A stretch of DNA of 64,000 bases from Megaleporinus macrocephalus. Lineage: Eukaryota; Chordata; Actinopteri; Characiformes; Anostomidae. How positions within the stretch are numbered: the stretch's first letter is position 1; every line of letters starts with the position of its first letter. Positions 34,509-47,137 of this stretch are shown here, in pieces. The DNA is taken from positions 24,618,441 through 24,682,440 of the forward strand of contig CM038722.1 in assembly GCA_021613375.1 (NCBI GenBank), read 5' to 3'. Under the pieces are notes generated by a model. That model was not told the DNA's origin and ran no database searches. It worked only from the letters and a program-made list of their open reading frames with translations. Made by a program: the position numbers and the translations under genes.

Positions 34509-35288
34509 CAGGGATAACTAATATGAGGACCGCGGTCCGGACCCAGACATTGTCCAAAGCGGACGGAAACCGATAAACTGTTGAGAATGATTTAATGTTG
34601 ACTGTGTTTATTTTAAGAGGTGGAGCTTTTCTTGTCTTTATGGTATACAGGCTTTACGGCGCAGTAAACTCACAGACCAATCACGTGCGCTGTAAGATCA
34701 CCGAAGGCTCCTAAGCCAATCAGATCTGTGCAAATTGGGGCGTGTTGCGTGCACACACAGGCGATATACGAAGCGAGGAACAGCAGTCTGAGACTAAAGC
34801 GAAGAAAGAAAAACGTAAGAACAGTCAACAGTGAACACTGAGTGTTTAACAGGAACGGTTCTGGAATGGACCTGCTAGTCTAGTTTTAGAGAATACCGCT
34901 CTGTACAACCAACATGTCAATCTGTGAAGCTGAGTTAACAAGAAGACGCACGTTTTATTTACTTTCTCTATAAATAAACACTTTGATGCACTTTTTTTTT
35001 CAAAAGCATTCGTTTTTTTAAATGTAACCCTTGTTTTTACTTGAAGTGAGTTCAATAATTCATTCAGTTCAGCATTAAAACAGTAAATATACTGAAATAT
35101 ACTGAACAGTATTTGTAATAAGTTTGTCTTTCAGTTGCTGATGGTATGAGATGCTGATACTAGGTAACTTAAATATACAGGATACACCACTGAACAATAA
35201 CACAAGTTAGAAATGATGACGGTCCGGACCTTGTACTGAGGAAATCTCCCCTAGGTGGACCTTACTGAACTCTAATTAAATACCCCTG
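34509..35288 (-). mobile_element. hAT-type non-autonomous element, copy 2 with target duplication
   Basis: The 780-bp element runs from CAGGGATAACTAATATGAGG to TAATTAAATACCCCTG. Flanks GTCTACAC (34,501-34,508) and CTCTACAC (35,289-35,296) match at 7 of 8 positions, fitting the 8-bp hAT duplication. It is in reverse orientation to copies 1 and 3. Near each end lies GGTCCGGACC. No transposase remains. Confidence 0.8.
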
Positions 35289-35296
35289 CTCTACAC

Positions 35297-35800
35297 GATA
35301 TTGCCTTCCTACTTTACTCAGCCAAACACTTCCTGTCCATGAAGCTTCCTGTCCATTAAAGCGTGAGAGGAAAAAATCTCTCACATAGAAAAGCATTAAG
35401 AAAGCCTCCATTCAGTCAAACTGAGCTTGAAGACCAGATAGCCCAGATATAGCTGCCCCAGCATAAAGACAACGCCATCGAATGAATTCAAAAAAGCATG
35501 AAATGACCCTTACAGATGCACTACAATGTAATCAGGCGTCTAACTCTGAATATGGAAGGAAATAAAGAGTCATAAAGAGACAATACGTACTTTGCAGCGT
35601 TCATTTGCAATGTCTTCCTATTGAACTATTCCTTTCACAGGAAAACCTTATATCTTCAAAAACAGCCTTTGACATCACAGATAATTAGATCCATGATGAT
35701 CAGCAGTGACTATTCATATTCTTTAGGGGCTGTGGAGCGGTCATCCATCTCGCTCATTTCAAGCGAAGCTGGAAAACTTGTCTAAGGCTTTTTTAAGGAG
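35297..35800. other. non-coding DNA, nothing recognised
   Basis: No gene, RNA or repeat recognised. Confidence 0.4.
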
Positions 35801-35809
35801 AGCGGCAAA

Positions 35810-36260
35810 GCATGGCGTGGACACTCGATCCAAAGGATCACCTTGGTCTCAAATTTTTGGTCTCGGAGGTCAATAACTCTCCGCAGCGTTGCTCGTCAAT
35901 ATGTTTGCCAAAGCATTCGGTTTCACAAGTGTTACATCACTGCCTGGTCCGATGCTACAAAGGCCGTCTCCTCGCCGTTTATAGCCCGTCCACAAGGTCG
36001 TGTCTTCGTCTCGAGTCGCCCGTATGGCATCCCAGGCCAATCTAAAGTGGATCAAAGCGCTGAAGGAAATTCCAGACATAACGTTCTTTCGCAGAGCAAA
36101 GACGAAAAGAGCTGTGCCTTTTCACATCACTCTGTTTCCTTGCTTTGACGTTACTAAACGCGATCGCTCATCGTCTCTGCGATGCATGTACTTCTTCAAA
36201 GGAACGAGAGAAACACGCAGAGATGAGCCGCCGTTCCCTGCTATACTAACGCAATGTGTG
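35810..36260. other. CpG-rich block, three overlapping open frames
   Basis: CpG dinucleotides are several times denser than in the surrounding 5 kb by eye, and plus-strand frames of 77, 101 and 88 codons plus a minus-strand frame of 69 codons overlap. None contains a domain I recognise. It could be a CpG island, a decayed coding exon or a GC-rich repeat. It lies about 0.5 kb upstream of the candidate promoter at 36.75 kb. Confidence 0.35.
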
Positions 36261-36755
36261 CAATAATGCAATCATTCTTTTATGTCTTTTTCATGCACAG
36301 GCTCTATTAGTCCTTTCACAAGTGAGGCCTGATTGTTAGTGTTGACCATGAGAAGCTAAATATACTCGAAATCTCAGAGGTAACTCGCTGCCTCAGATAA
36401 ATTAAGTCTGGAAACTTGACATTATACGTTGAACTAAATACACTCAAATAGAGTAAGTATATTTCATATGCCTGGATAATAATTCAATAACAGTATTTAT
36501 CGGTATTTCGATATATATTATTTACGGCAGGGTAGCCGCGGAATCACCCTTAATGGCCCGCCGGTACGTTGCAATTGTTCCTTTCACCTGACGGTGGCAG
36601 CATTATATAAATGTTTCACCGCTGTGTTAGCAAGGCAAAGTTAAATAAACTTAAGGCTGATTTAAGGCTCATTTATTCTCTCTCTATATGCATGTGTTTC
36701 AAGCAATATAACCGTCATTGCCACACACATTCTCTGCGTCAGCTCCGTTGACATG

Positions 36756-36768
36756 GTTGCTGAGCAAC
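36756..36768 (+). promoter_or_regulatory. X-box-like (RFX) site
   Basis: GTTGCTGAGCAAC fits the RFX X-box pattern RYYNYY-N1-RRNRAC and is nearly palindromic. It lies 36 bp upstream of an ATG in a good context. X-boxes close to start sites are typical of ciliary gene promoters. A match of this length can occur by chance in 64 kb, so the value is in the combination with the next feature. Confidence 0.4.
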
Positions 36769-36803
36769 ACATCCAGTAGAAGGCAGTTCAGAGTAAATCA
36801 AAC

Positions 36804-36816
36804 ATGGCGGATGTGG
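36804..36816 (+). CDS. candidate first coding exon (partial gene)
   Basis: The start context is AAACATGGCGG (A at -3, G at +4, close to the vertebrate Kozak consensus). The codons ATG GCG GAT GTG G (M-A-D-V-G) run directly into a consensus splice donor GTAAGC at 36,817. CpG-rich sequence surrounds it, including GGCGCCGCGGCG at about 36,874, and an X-box-like site precedes it. Together these look like a vertebrate first exon. No downstream exon could be identified in the window, so the gene is unknown. A 184-codon frame on the opposite strand (36,739-37,293) has no recognisable domain. Confidence 0.3.
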
Positions 36817-36819
36817 GTA

Positions 36820-37950
36820 AGCTTGTAGTTCTGTATTTACTTCAAAAACGAAGAAAAACAACTGTTTGTCTTGGCGCCGCGGCGAAGATACATCATGGCT
36901 AAAATTTCTAACCAACTTGCACAACCAAAACAGCCCCCCCGTTTCTTCTTCGCTGTGTTTGTATGGAAGTGGTGGTGTCTTGCACTGCCCCCGCGGTCTG
37001 CAGTGGTATTGCTCCATCCCGTCTGTATTAGTTAGCTTTGCGAAAACTTGCAAAAAATAAACACAGAGTGTGAACAGAAAGCTCCACGCGTATCTGTATT
37101 TAACGTTGAGTATAAATGAGTATAAACGTTGAGTTATTTTTCTGACTGAACGTCCTGAACTGCGTGCAGTGATGGCTACATCAAAAAAAACGCTAACAAT
37201 GCATTTAAACAGCTCCGTTGCATCAACCAACCTGAACGCACTTTCCCTCTTCAGCTGCCGCATGTTAACAAAGGTGCACCTTGCATCGTCCAATTATATC
37301 AGGTGCTTGCGTTTCCAAGGGTAGAGTTGATTAATGCTTGTGGTTTTATTTAAGCTATATTTCTTGTAAGCATCTACACAAGCCTACAACTGTTTGACTG
37401 AGTTTCATAACATTATCTATTGAGCAGCATGGCCCTTTAGTATTTTAATATTGTCCAATCTGGCCCCCTCATCTAGAGGATTGCTTATTTGATGCGAATG
37501 TCATGTTCCTTTTATGTATATGAAGACTTTTTTATGTTCTGTATCTGGGCTGATACACAACTGTATTATTCTGTTCAATCTGATAACCATAGAATAGGAA
37601 ACTCGGCCTCTTTTGTAATTTAAAGTTATTTATATTGATGAAGTAGATACAGACTTCCATTATAGGGATTCTTGGCAATTTTTCGGAGGCCTTCAAATGA
37701 TTTATATTGATATCGAAATTTTATCGTATAGACCGAAATTAAGCTGTAATTTAACCACAGCTGTATTCTCTTCTTAATGTTCACAGCAGTGCCGTAATTG
37801 TAGTCATCACAAACTGAGACGTGATAGAAAACTCTTTCATGATAAACTTCCTTCAGAACTAAGTATTCTAATACCAACAATAAGACAGTGGATGTTAGAC
37901 ATGGCAGTAATTTACGTTTCAGTATCTTGTTTAACCAAACTGAGCACTAA
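36820..37950. other. CpG-moderate DNA, then unassigned AT-rich DNA
   Basis: To about 37,270 the sequence remains relatively CpG-rich, consistent with the start of a first intron; beyond that it is AT-rich with nothing recognised. Confidence 0.35.
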
Positions 37951-38160
37951 ACATATCAATCAATCAATCAATCAACCTTTATTTTCACTCAGGAGTACAT
38001 TGAGGGAGACCCTCAATTACAATGTCACCGAGGATTACAACTGCTAAACAAAAGCGATTGAAAATAAATTAAAATTAATTTGAATGAGAACTTGAAATAT
38101 AAAAGAAACAATAAAAACAGAGACAAAATAAAGATAAATCATAAAAGAAAAAAAAAGAAA
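37951..38160 (-). mobile_element. possible LINE 3' end with (GATT)n tail
   Basis: A (TCAA)n run at 37,957-37,974 is followed by CCTTTATTTTCACTCAGGAG. On the minus strand this is an A/T-rich 3' region ending in (GATT)n, as in RTE-type LINE or SINE tails of fishes. No coding part is present and the 5' limit is unclear. Confidence 0.35.
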
Positions 38161-38367
38161 AACTGAATAAGACACTAAAATCAGGAATAAGTGGAGTTTG
38201 TTCTACTCAGTAAAATACAAATGATTTGCCTGAACTAAGTAATAAAGTGATAAAAGACATCAGGGCCTTCAGTGTTCTCCACTTGTCTGGCCAGAGTCCA
38301 CAGGATTGGATGTAGTTCTGGAATGTGATTACTGTGTAGCATTACCTACACATCATCCTCCAGACTG

Positions 38368-38640
38368 TAGGAGTCCCCAGTGGGAATATACAATCTCAAA
38401 CAAAGAGATGCCAGAGATTAACCAGACAGCAACAGGGTCGTCCTTGAGGGTCAGCTGGTGTTGCAGGAGATGGATGATGTTTCACTGGTTGCTGTCTTTT
38501 TCTTTTGCCTAACGCTTTGAACTTAAACTACCCTTCTGCACTCAAGTACAACTTTGAGATGCTTCAGAAGAAGCTCATGAAGTTGGAAGGCAATGGCTAG
38601 ATAGCACTGGAAAGTCCTTAAGCAACTGGAAAGTCTTTAA
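38368..38640 (+). repeat. dispersed repeat family D, copy 2
   Basis: Direct-orientation copy of 32,945-33,165, with extra sequence around 38,420-38,500. Confidence 0.7.
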
Positions 38641-39904
38641 AAATGGATATCAGCAGGCTACAAGCTAACTAGATCAGAGCAGAGTGAGGTCAGGTACTGG
38701 TACTAATTCTAGATCCCAAATCTTTAATTCTTAAATAAAGGCGATGGATCACTCCCTAGAACTCAGTTCCACTGTTCCACTGCCTAATGCTGGTGGGGCT
38801 TTATTCCCATCTAAGTGGCCCTTGACGCTGGCCATGGTACTGACTCACCTGCAGCTCCTCCAGAGCAACCCATTCATGTAGCAGTGCCTTTCTGTTGAGA
38901 TTATACAAGCTGTGTGTGTAACTGAACCCCTGTGGGTGCTAATTAAAGTATTCTGGATACTTCTTTGGAAAAACAGTGCGTCTGTATTAGCACGGATGAG
39001 GTTTAATACCTCAGAGGACAGAAAAAAAATATCTTGTCATTCTAAATTAATAGAACAGGCAGAGTGGTTTAGAGCGAAGTCATATAAACTTGTTTTACGG
39101 TTGCCTGTTTGATTTATCTTTATGAATTGCTGATTCTGGCACGCAAAGCCATTTCCGGGTGGGACACAAAAATTCAAATATCTGTTCAGTCATATCTATT
39201 TTGGTGTAAATTATATTCAGCGCAGCTCCTCATCACAGACTGTAAGTGAGTCATCCATGCAAAACTGACCTCAGACGAAGGCGAAGTCATTGTGCACAAA
39301 TTTGTTTCCTGAACTGACTGATTACAACTGATTAGCTGGCAAAACAGAGGAGTTGAGTTAGATAATGACTGCAATTTTAAGTTTGATGTCAGTATCAATG
39401 AAATCATCTCGCTCACAGTTACGGCTGATTTTAGACTGGTTATGTTTTGTATTCACGAAAAAAAGAAAAACTATAGCGGTTTTAATGACAATAGTTCTGG
39501 TGCTCGCAGCTTAATAGAGTGTAGTGTTAAGATCTGATGGCTACTATACTGGGAGGCAGCAAGAAGTTCATATAACACAGCTCAGTACCATATGGTGTAA
39601 AAGTCAGAGACCAGAGTCTGTTTGTAGACGTATAATGGTTATGCCACTGGGCGCTCGCTCAGTCGTGTGTGTAAACTGTTGAAAGACGCTTGCCAACTAA
39701 TCGCAGACGCTCAGCAAACGTCTAGCATGTTTAATATCTAGGTCAGTCGGCGACTGTGAGTCAACAGCAGCGTCTAGCTACAGCCAATGGGATCACGTAA
39801 AGAGAGAACCACGTCACCGTTCAAGCTCATTCCTCGCCATTACACCACAACCATTCATGTGGTGTGAACCAGACATTAGTTGTTAGTTAGTGTATATTTT
39901 AAAG
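38641..39904. other. non-coding DNA, nothing recognised
   Basis: The interval 39,640-39,880 is more CpG-rich and contains repeated GCTCAGCAAACG/GACGCT-type words, possibly an old DNA transposon. No gene or RNA recognised. Confidence 0.35.
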
Positions 39905-40490
39905 CAGGGGTGTTTAATTAGAGGTCAGTAAGGTCCAGTTAGAGGAGATCTCCTCAGGCCGCTCTGGACCGTCATCATTTCTAACTTGTGTTCTGATTCA
40001 GTGGTGTATCCTGTTTACTGAAGTAGACTAGTATCAGCATCTTATACCATCAGCTACTGAAACACCAACACATCACACATACCGTTCAGTATATTTCAGT
40101 ATATTTACTTTTTAAATGCTGAATAATTTATTTATAAACTTCTAATCAATGATTTTTACTCACTTTAATAAAAACAAGGGCTACATTAAAAAAAACAGAA
40201 TGCTTTTGAAAAAGAAGTGCATCATATAGTGTTTATTTATAGAGAAAGTCAATAAAAAGTGCTTCTTGTTAACTCAGCTTCTTGTTAACATCTTGTTGGT
40301 TTGGAGCTGCCTGTGGGAAGGATAAACATACATATTTCGGTCTATTCCTGGTTAAAAAGTCTTTTTCGCTGTTGACTTCTCTTTGCTTCTTTTAGAGCAC
40401 GTTATTTTCTCAGACTCACTTTAATCTCTGACCTGAATCTGCACAGATTTGATTGGCTGAGGAGCCTTTGGTGATCTTCTTGACCCCCCC
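39905..40490 (+). mobile_element. hAT-type non-autonomous element, copy 3
   Basis: Starts CAGGGGTGTTTAATTAGAGG and follows copy 1 and the inverse of copy 2 through AACTTGTG, GGTGTATCCTGTTTACTG, ACCATCAGCTACTGAAACAC, TTTATAGAGAAAG and GATTTGATTGGCTGAGGAGC. The expected right terminus is missing; it stops near a poly-C run at about 40,485. Confidence 0.7.
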
Positions 40491-43400
40491 CCAATTGTCA
40501 TTGTATTATTCGTACCCTGGCTACTAGCAGTGTGTAAAATACTCTTCAGTATTCGACGGGTTGGCTAGCTGACTGCTGACTTACACGCCATGATGTCATT
40601 GCTACCTTTAATGTCAACACAATGATTAGTTCAGCAATTGTCCTATTTTTTTCTAGTTTGGTATTTCAGTCTTTCGGACATTAATTGTGATCTTAGACAC
40701 ATCTCTTCTTCTGTCTTCAGTTTGAGTAACAATGAATAACAATCTCTTGGGAGGCAGTTTTAAAAAAATATTTAATTTACTTTGATTTTAAGACATTCAG
40801 GGGGTCAAAACACAGCAAGGGTCAAAACTCAGGAATGATCTCCACACAAAGGGGCAAGGAGCTTGCAAGAGTCCAGCATAAGAATGACCAAATTTATGTT
40901 ACATTCACATTGTTCAGTCATATAGAGATTTGGAGAACAGGTGGGATGAAGGGATGCACTCCAGGTACAGAGCTTCCGTGCGTTGGACGTTCCCGTCTTT
41001 AGGAAGTTCAGAAACTTGCCCGCTGAGTTACTGGAGACTTACAAGGCATAGACGGATTCAGACAGGGAGGATGCTAAAAGTGTCTGTAGCCAACAGAAAA
41101 GGAAAAGATGAGGGCAAGAGAGGGAACTAAGGAGAGGCGGAAAATAAGAACGCTCCGTAAAGGAAGCGTCCACCGGCTGTGAAAGAGCTAGCAATATATC
41201 CGCAGCAATTTCACTGGCGGAGGAAAGCATTGCTCCCAGGGAGAGAAGCACGGAGCTGATTTTATAGACGGCATACAGAGTGCCTCAGCTAACCTCAGAG
41301 AGAAAGTTGCAAATAAATAAATAAATGAACAGCACAAGCGGCGGGAGACGAACACCAAAAGCACAATGGAGGAGGCGATGTAATGGAAATACAGATTGAA
41401 ACCAAATCCTTGGCACTTAACCAGCATTTAGCCTCTGATGAAAAAGCGTGGCCTGCCCTGATACCCAGCTTTGTCCTGTCTTAGCACATCTGAATGATAG
41501 ATCAACGGGAGCAAAGTCAATAATACTGTATGCAACACAGCTGCAGTGAAGGATGACGCTGTTGTAGGTCTCATGCATGTTAGGTGGGTTCTGAAACAGA
41601 TTATATGCAGTCCGTGAATAAGGGCTGATGTTTTCTAACATATCGTAACAGCGCTCGTAAAGATAATGTTTCATTTCTACTCAGTTCTTTTTGCAAAAGC
41701 TAGACATGCTTGCTCTGTTTGCTGCTGGTGGTGGTTTGTGTTCATCTCGATGCTGTTCTAGCAGCTACTGTAGCATGTGACAGTTTCATGTGGTGAATTA
41801 TTTATTTATCAGATTGTCGCCATGATTGACATAACTAGGCGCCACATGATTGGCAGTTTGTGGACAGGTGATGCAGATCTAGGCAACCCCCTTACTGATG
41901 ATGTGAGGGCTGGAGCGACGCGATGGCAGGTTCGTTTGAAACGAGGTGACTAAAATAAGACGTTCTTAGGAGGACCGGAGGGGAAAAATGACATTCTTTA
42001 TCATCCATCTCAGCCAGCGCCCCCTCTGGAGGTGTGTTTGTAGTAGTTCAAGTTGTATGTTACATCAGTCTATATTGTATTTGGGCTGGTTTCCCAGAAT
42101 GGGAGGTCATTTTTCATTCAGTCAAGAATCTGTATTTAGAATGCTATGTCTTCCAGGACTAGGCATAATCACTGGACGATCACAGAAAGTGGCAACAACA
42201 TCGTGTTCAATGTGCTGTCCCTGCGCCTTCAGATCTATGTTCAGCTCCAGGGACAGCAAATTGAAAACGTTGCTCAATGTGGCCGTTGTTACAAATTTCT
42301 GTGATGCTAACGTTTGAACCACAAGAGATATTGCAAGTCTGATTGCGACAATCGATTTCTAAGACAATTCTGGTCTTCTTTGATATGCTGCATGACCACC
42401 TTTCCCATAGGAAAAACTTGCCTTTGGTCCAATAGGGCAGCTTTCAAGATGTCGGCCATATTTTTTTAACTAATACTTGCTGGCTTATTCAGTAATGTCT
42501 TTTTCCTCTATGTTTTAAAAAATAAAAGGGTGTCCTGAGACTTTTCACTAAATTGGATGATGCTCATGGGAGACCTATAGATAAATCAGCAGGTAGCAAA
42601 CTAACAAAAGCAACAAAGCTTGTTTTGGGGGGTCTTGTGGGTCTGGGATCACCTAATTAACCTCGAATGAATGAATGCCCTGGATGCCGCCAAATCTGGG
42701 GATCACTGTAGGCACAACACAGTAGGCTATCATATATTTGTAAATTAGAAAGCTAGCCCACTTTACCAAGAGATTGGAAATTATTACTAATTTTTCAAAC
42801 CAAAGAGAAAAAAAGCTGATGTGTAAGATCTCTAAGAGCTACCCGACTTGGAACCTCCTAAGTACCAGGGGGTTTTTCACACCCTGATTTTCAAGAACGT
42901 TCTGTAAGTATGAATGCCTGTGAGGGGTATTTTGCTTGCTATGTGGTTTGGTTTCTTTCCTGGTATTTTTCAAGATGGGCATGCTCCCCAGCCACAGGGG
43001 TCGCTAATTTGTTTGACAAATATGAAAATGATATAAATCATGTTGTGGCTGTTGGTTTCACAAGATTTCTGTTCACTTATTAGGGATTTTGGGACTGATG
43101 TGTTATGAGCATTCTCCACTGCCATCATTATAATGACCAGCTGAGGCAATATCTTTGGAGGAATGCTGTTCCATCAGTCTGGTACAGTTCCAGAGACATG
43201 TAGAAGCCACTTTAAGCTGTTCTTGTGGCTTGTGGTACACTATGACCTCACTAAGTGACTTTCTTTTGTTTTTTTCCTTCCATGTGTGACACACATGTAT
43301 GTGTAGTTGAGCACAGGCACAAATATAATAGCTTTTTTAAAGGAAGCTAGTTGAACAGACTGATTAAAAGATGTTTTTGCTCATGGTCTGCTAATTTTCA

Positions 43401-44145
43401 CTGCCTGAAAAAAATTTGATATCAAAATATTGAATTCATTCATTCATCTAAACTAAAAATGATAAAAATAGCTTTGCATTGTTTTATTCAAAGTGTTTGA
43501 TTGAGTAGTTCAAAATCAATTGAAGTCATTATTGGTTTGTTGACTGTGTTTGAAAGCCACAGAATTCAGCCTCTTGGGCGAGTGAACAAATCCTGCTTGG
43601 CTAGGTTTTAAGAACCCTCATTTCTAACAACAGAACTGATTTTACATTTATTCGCATCTTCTCATATACATTGCATTCTATTCACTCTGATATTTATGGA
43701 TCATTAACCACAACATACAGGTCATGTCTTGCAGAACAATCACAGCCGCGGATGCTGTGAGTGCGTAATAAACCGCCGCTCTCCACGGCATGCCGAGCAG
43801 GATGTTCGCAGTTCAGCCCCTAAATGCTGTTTTTGTATTCTTTCTAAATAACGATCAGGTGGATTTCACAGCCCCTGATCTTGGCGAGATCAAATTCAAA
43901 TGGCAAACAGTGTTAGTCTTAGTGGAGAGAGAGATAGATTAAGATCAAAACACTCTGCACGGTTAAATATTAATGCGATGCAATTGCACCCATGCAAACT
44001 TCCCCCACAAGAATATTAAGCACTTGGATTAACATTTGCTTTCTATTTCATTTGATCGGGCCTATAAAACGAGAGCCTGCTAAGCAAACATCTCTTGTTA
44101 TGTCAGGCTCCAGAATAGAAGAATAGTTAAAAGGCCAAATCAATT
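40491..44145. other. long unassigned stretch
   Basis: No gene, RNA or clear repeat. A short (AAAT)n lies near 41,323-41,337. At 42,085-42,180 the words GGCTGGTTTCCCAGAATGG and CCAGGACTAGGCATAATC resemble a common fish dispersed repeat. The 109-codon frame at 41,988-42,317 overlaps that region and has no domain. Confidence 0.35.
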
Positions 44146-44153
44146 TGTTGGAG

Positions 44154-44226
44154 TGCATGTATGTTATGTATGTTATGTATGTATGTATGCTTGTACGTAT
44201 GCTTGTATGTATGCATGTATGTATGT
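44154..44226. repeat. (TATG)n microsatellite, imperfect
   Basis: ATGT/TATG tetranucleotides with CTTG and CATG variants. Confidence 0.9.
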
Positions 44227-44989
44227 GTAGCCCTGACTAAAATGATAATCCTCAGTTTTCCAATGTAAATAAGTAAAATCCGTTCTTTGGTGAATTCCAA
44301 GATAAAGACGTTACACTGTGTAGATAGTTTTAATATACAGATACTACATGTTTCATGTATGTTCATGTGTTAATGTGTGTATTACACTAGAGCAGATAGC
44401 TTTAGCCCCAGAGCTAAGCAGTAAAACATCCGCTCTGGCTCACGTACACAGCCAAAACTAGAAACACGTAACCGCGTCATTAAATCACTGTTCGCTATAA
44501 ATGATTCATTTTTACTTGTTAGGCTGAACAGTTCAAAAAGTTTCGGCTTGGGGTCCTTCACATGCGCCAGCAGCACATTCGACTGCACCAATAACATGGG
44601 GCATCAGCCGATGCTGATATGTTAAAAAACATAAAAATATATCGGTCTATCTCTATTCTGCAGGCATTCACTCTCGAGCAGTGAGAACGAAATAAGAGAA
44701 AAAGACAACATAAAACGTTAACATGAGTGACACCATTCCCGAAGAACATGTCTCTGGACACGCTCTGGGAAGTGGCTCAGAAGCACGAGGAAAATGCATA
44801 GCCATCCTACACTTAATGTATTAAAGGTTACCTTAAAAGCACTTAATCTATAAATGGTTAAAAAGACTGAAGGTCTACTCTCTTACTGGACTGTTAGAGG
44901 CACAAATGACATGAAGCATACACGCCTCGCACACAAGAATATATATCTTTTCAAATTGCACCAGTAAAAGGGTAAAACCATTACGTTTT
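44227..44989. other. non-coding DNA, nothing recognised
   Basis: Near 44,590-44,650 CATCAGCCGATGCTGATAT and ATATATCGGTCTATC suggest an old dispersed repeat. No gene signal. Confidence 0.35.
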
Positions 44990-45826
44990 GGGTACTGAGA
45001 TTAAGGTTAGGCATTGGAGTAGGAACCGGGGGCATAGGGGTGGGGACACCCAATATCAGAAACGGGTAGATTTGTCCCACCAAAAAATTAAACCACAGAA
45101 AAAGAACCGGTTTAAAATACTTTTATTTTCAAAGTGTGTTTTGGCAGCCTTCAAAATTCAGCTTCACTGACCCAAGCTCTCGCCTTGCTGGAGCGTCGGC
45201 TAGCTCACGCCAGCTTTAAACACGAGGTCAGTGATAAGAGCAAAAATAGCAACAATGGTAACAGACTCAGACTCAGAAAGCACTCTGAAACGTAAAGTTA
45301 CATTACTGTCTGGCCACGCCCCAAATTGCAGACTGCTACTACACTACATACGTAAACAAATAAATATAATAAATAAAATAAATTAATGAATGAATAAATA
45401 AAAGGACACCATCGTTAAAAGTGTTTTCAGTAGTGTAGTATGTAATGTTCCAGAGGATGCTGTTTGGGACACAGCCGTACTGTCTAACATTAATGTTAGT
45501 CTTGTCTAGTCAGGAAACCTTAACATACATTCTGTATCATTTAATTTCATGCCACCAAAGAAAAGAATATATTTTGGTTAAAGTTTTCTGACGACAGTAC
45601 CATGTAATGTGGAGTATCTTGTTTAGTTTGTAAAGTGGTCTTTAATTGGATTTATACAGTAATAAACAGAAGTACAGATAATATTATATTTTGTTTATTT
45701 ATTAGTAATTTACTGTAATTACACAAATGTTGTTCTATGTACTATATATACAGTGATTTACTATCTTACCTACAGTGGAAGCTTATAGGTAATGTTTTAG
45801 GGGATGGGGTGGGCTTTGATTCATAT
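44990..45826 (-). repeat. dispersed repeat family E, copy 2
   Basis: Reverse-complement match to 13,077-14,168 but without the 75-bp inverted duplicate, so it preserves the ancestral arrangement. It carries a (TTTA)-type A/T-rich segment near 45,358-45,410 like copy 1. Confidence 0.75.
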
Positions 45827-45869
45827 TGGCAAATGTGGTTAGGGTTAGGTTTTTAATATACTTTGAAGT

Positions 45870-46150
45870 TCTGCAATTAAGACTGTAGTCCATCTATTTC
45901 TCCATCAGTAGCACTGCTGTCTGATCCACTCATACACAACAAACACACCACTGCCACAGTATGCTAAGAATGATCCCCCAACCTAATAATACCCGCTCTG
46001 TGAGGGCCCTGACCACTGAAAACAGGGTATAGGGGGGCTAACAAAGTATGCAGAGAAACAGATGGACTAGAGAAAATGTTTGCAGAACTACAAAATGTAC
46101 CCGTATTGTTGAGAGAAAGAAGTGGAGAAAGAAGTATATGTAAAGAAGTG
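45870..46150. repeat. family A fragment
   Basis: Contains GACTGTAGTCCATCTATTTC, TGTCTGATCCACTCATAC, AATAATACCCGCTCTGTGAG, GAAAACAGGGTATAGGGGG and CAGAGAAACAGATGGACTAG. It includes landmarks of both orientations, showing that the family is itself partly palindromic. Confidence 0.65.
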
Positions 46151-47137
46151 GTGTAGGTGCATCCAACTCTATGGAACATAGCATTATTGCACATCAGTGT
46201 TTACACTTAATATATATGGGGCACATATATGATCTCACGCTCTGACCTTGTATGAAAAAGTAAGCGTGAGCGTGTATGTGTGGGAAGGGATGTGGCCTTT
46301 ATAAACTCTAATAAGCGTGGCCTTTATAAATGTGTGGAAGCAAACTCATGTTAAATGTTTTCTCAAGCTAGAATTTATTTCTTCCCCCCTGAACACAATA
46401 CAAGACAGCATTAATTAACGCAGGTAGTCCTGTCATAACTGCAGCACATACACAACCTTTACCTCTGAGTGGTTTTACACCAATTAAAGCCTCCAGCTCT
46501 GTAGAACCTCTGCTTTTAATAAAGCCTAATGAACAATGCTGCTACAAGTAGTCCACCTCCGTCTGACTTTCCTCACATATGATTATAATGAGGAAATCTA
46601 CGGAGTAACCTGGGTAAACGCGAACAGTAGAATAGTTCATATGCGGAGAACTAAAGCAGTTCAGTAGAGGAGAGCAGCAGGGTGTTAGTGTGTGTGTATG
46701 TGTGGGGTATGTGTGTCACCAGCACTTACAATTTGATAGTTTTCGGGGCCCAGTAGCCCAGGGCTTTAGAGTTTCTAGAGAGAGCTCCCAGTGGTCAGAC
46801 TTTAGACCATGTCTGTTTCGCCACCTTAGTGATTATATAAAAATATATGTCCTCAAGTTGGTGCCAGGCCTGGATCTGAAAGTATAGCAGCATAGTATAA
46901 ATTGGTATTGTTAATATAAAGCAATGCTAATTGATTATATCTCCCCCCCTTGCCTTTGACTGCCTCCTCTTAACAGAAGTTTATAGTTAAGATTTTGAAT
47001 ACTGATTGGATATGGGTAGAAAGTGAAGACGGTTCAAAATTTAGTCACATTCTTACTCAAAACCTAGCAAAATCATGACATTGCAGCCCAGATTTCATCT
47101 GTTTTACCCAGTCCAACCAAAATCCTCACAATGACCC
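46151..47137. other. non-coding DNA, nothing recognised
   Basis: A short (TG)n lies near 46,688-46,710. No gene or RNA recognised. Confidence 0.4.
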
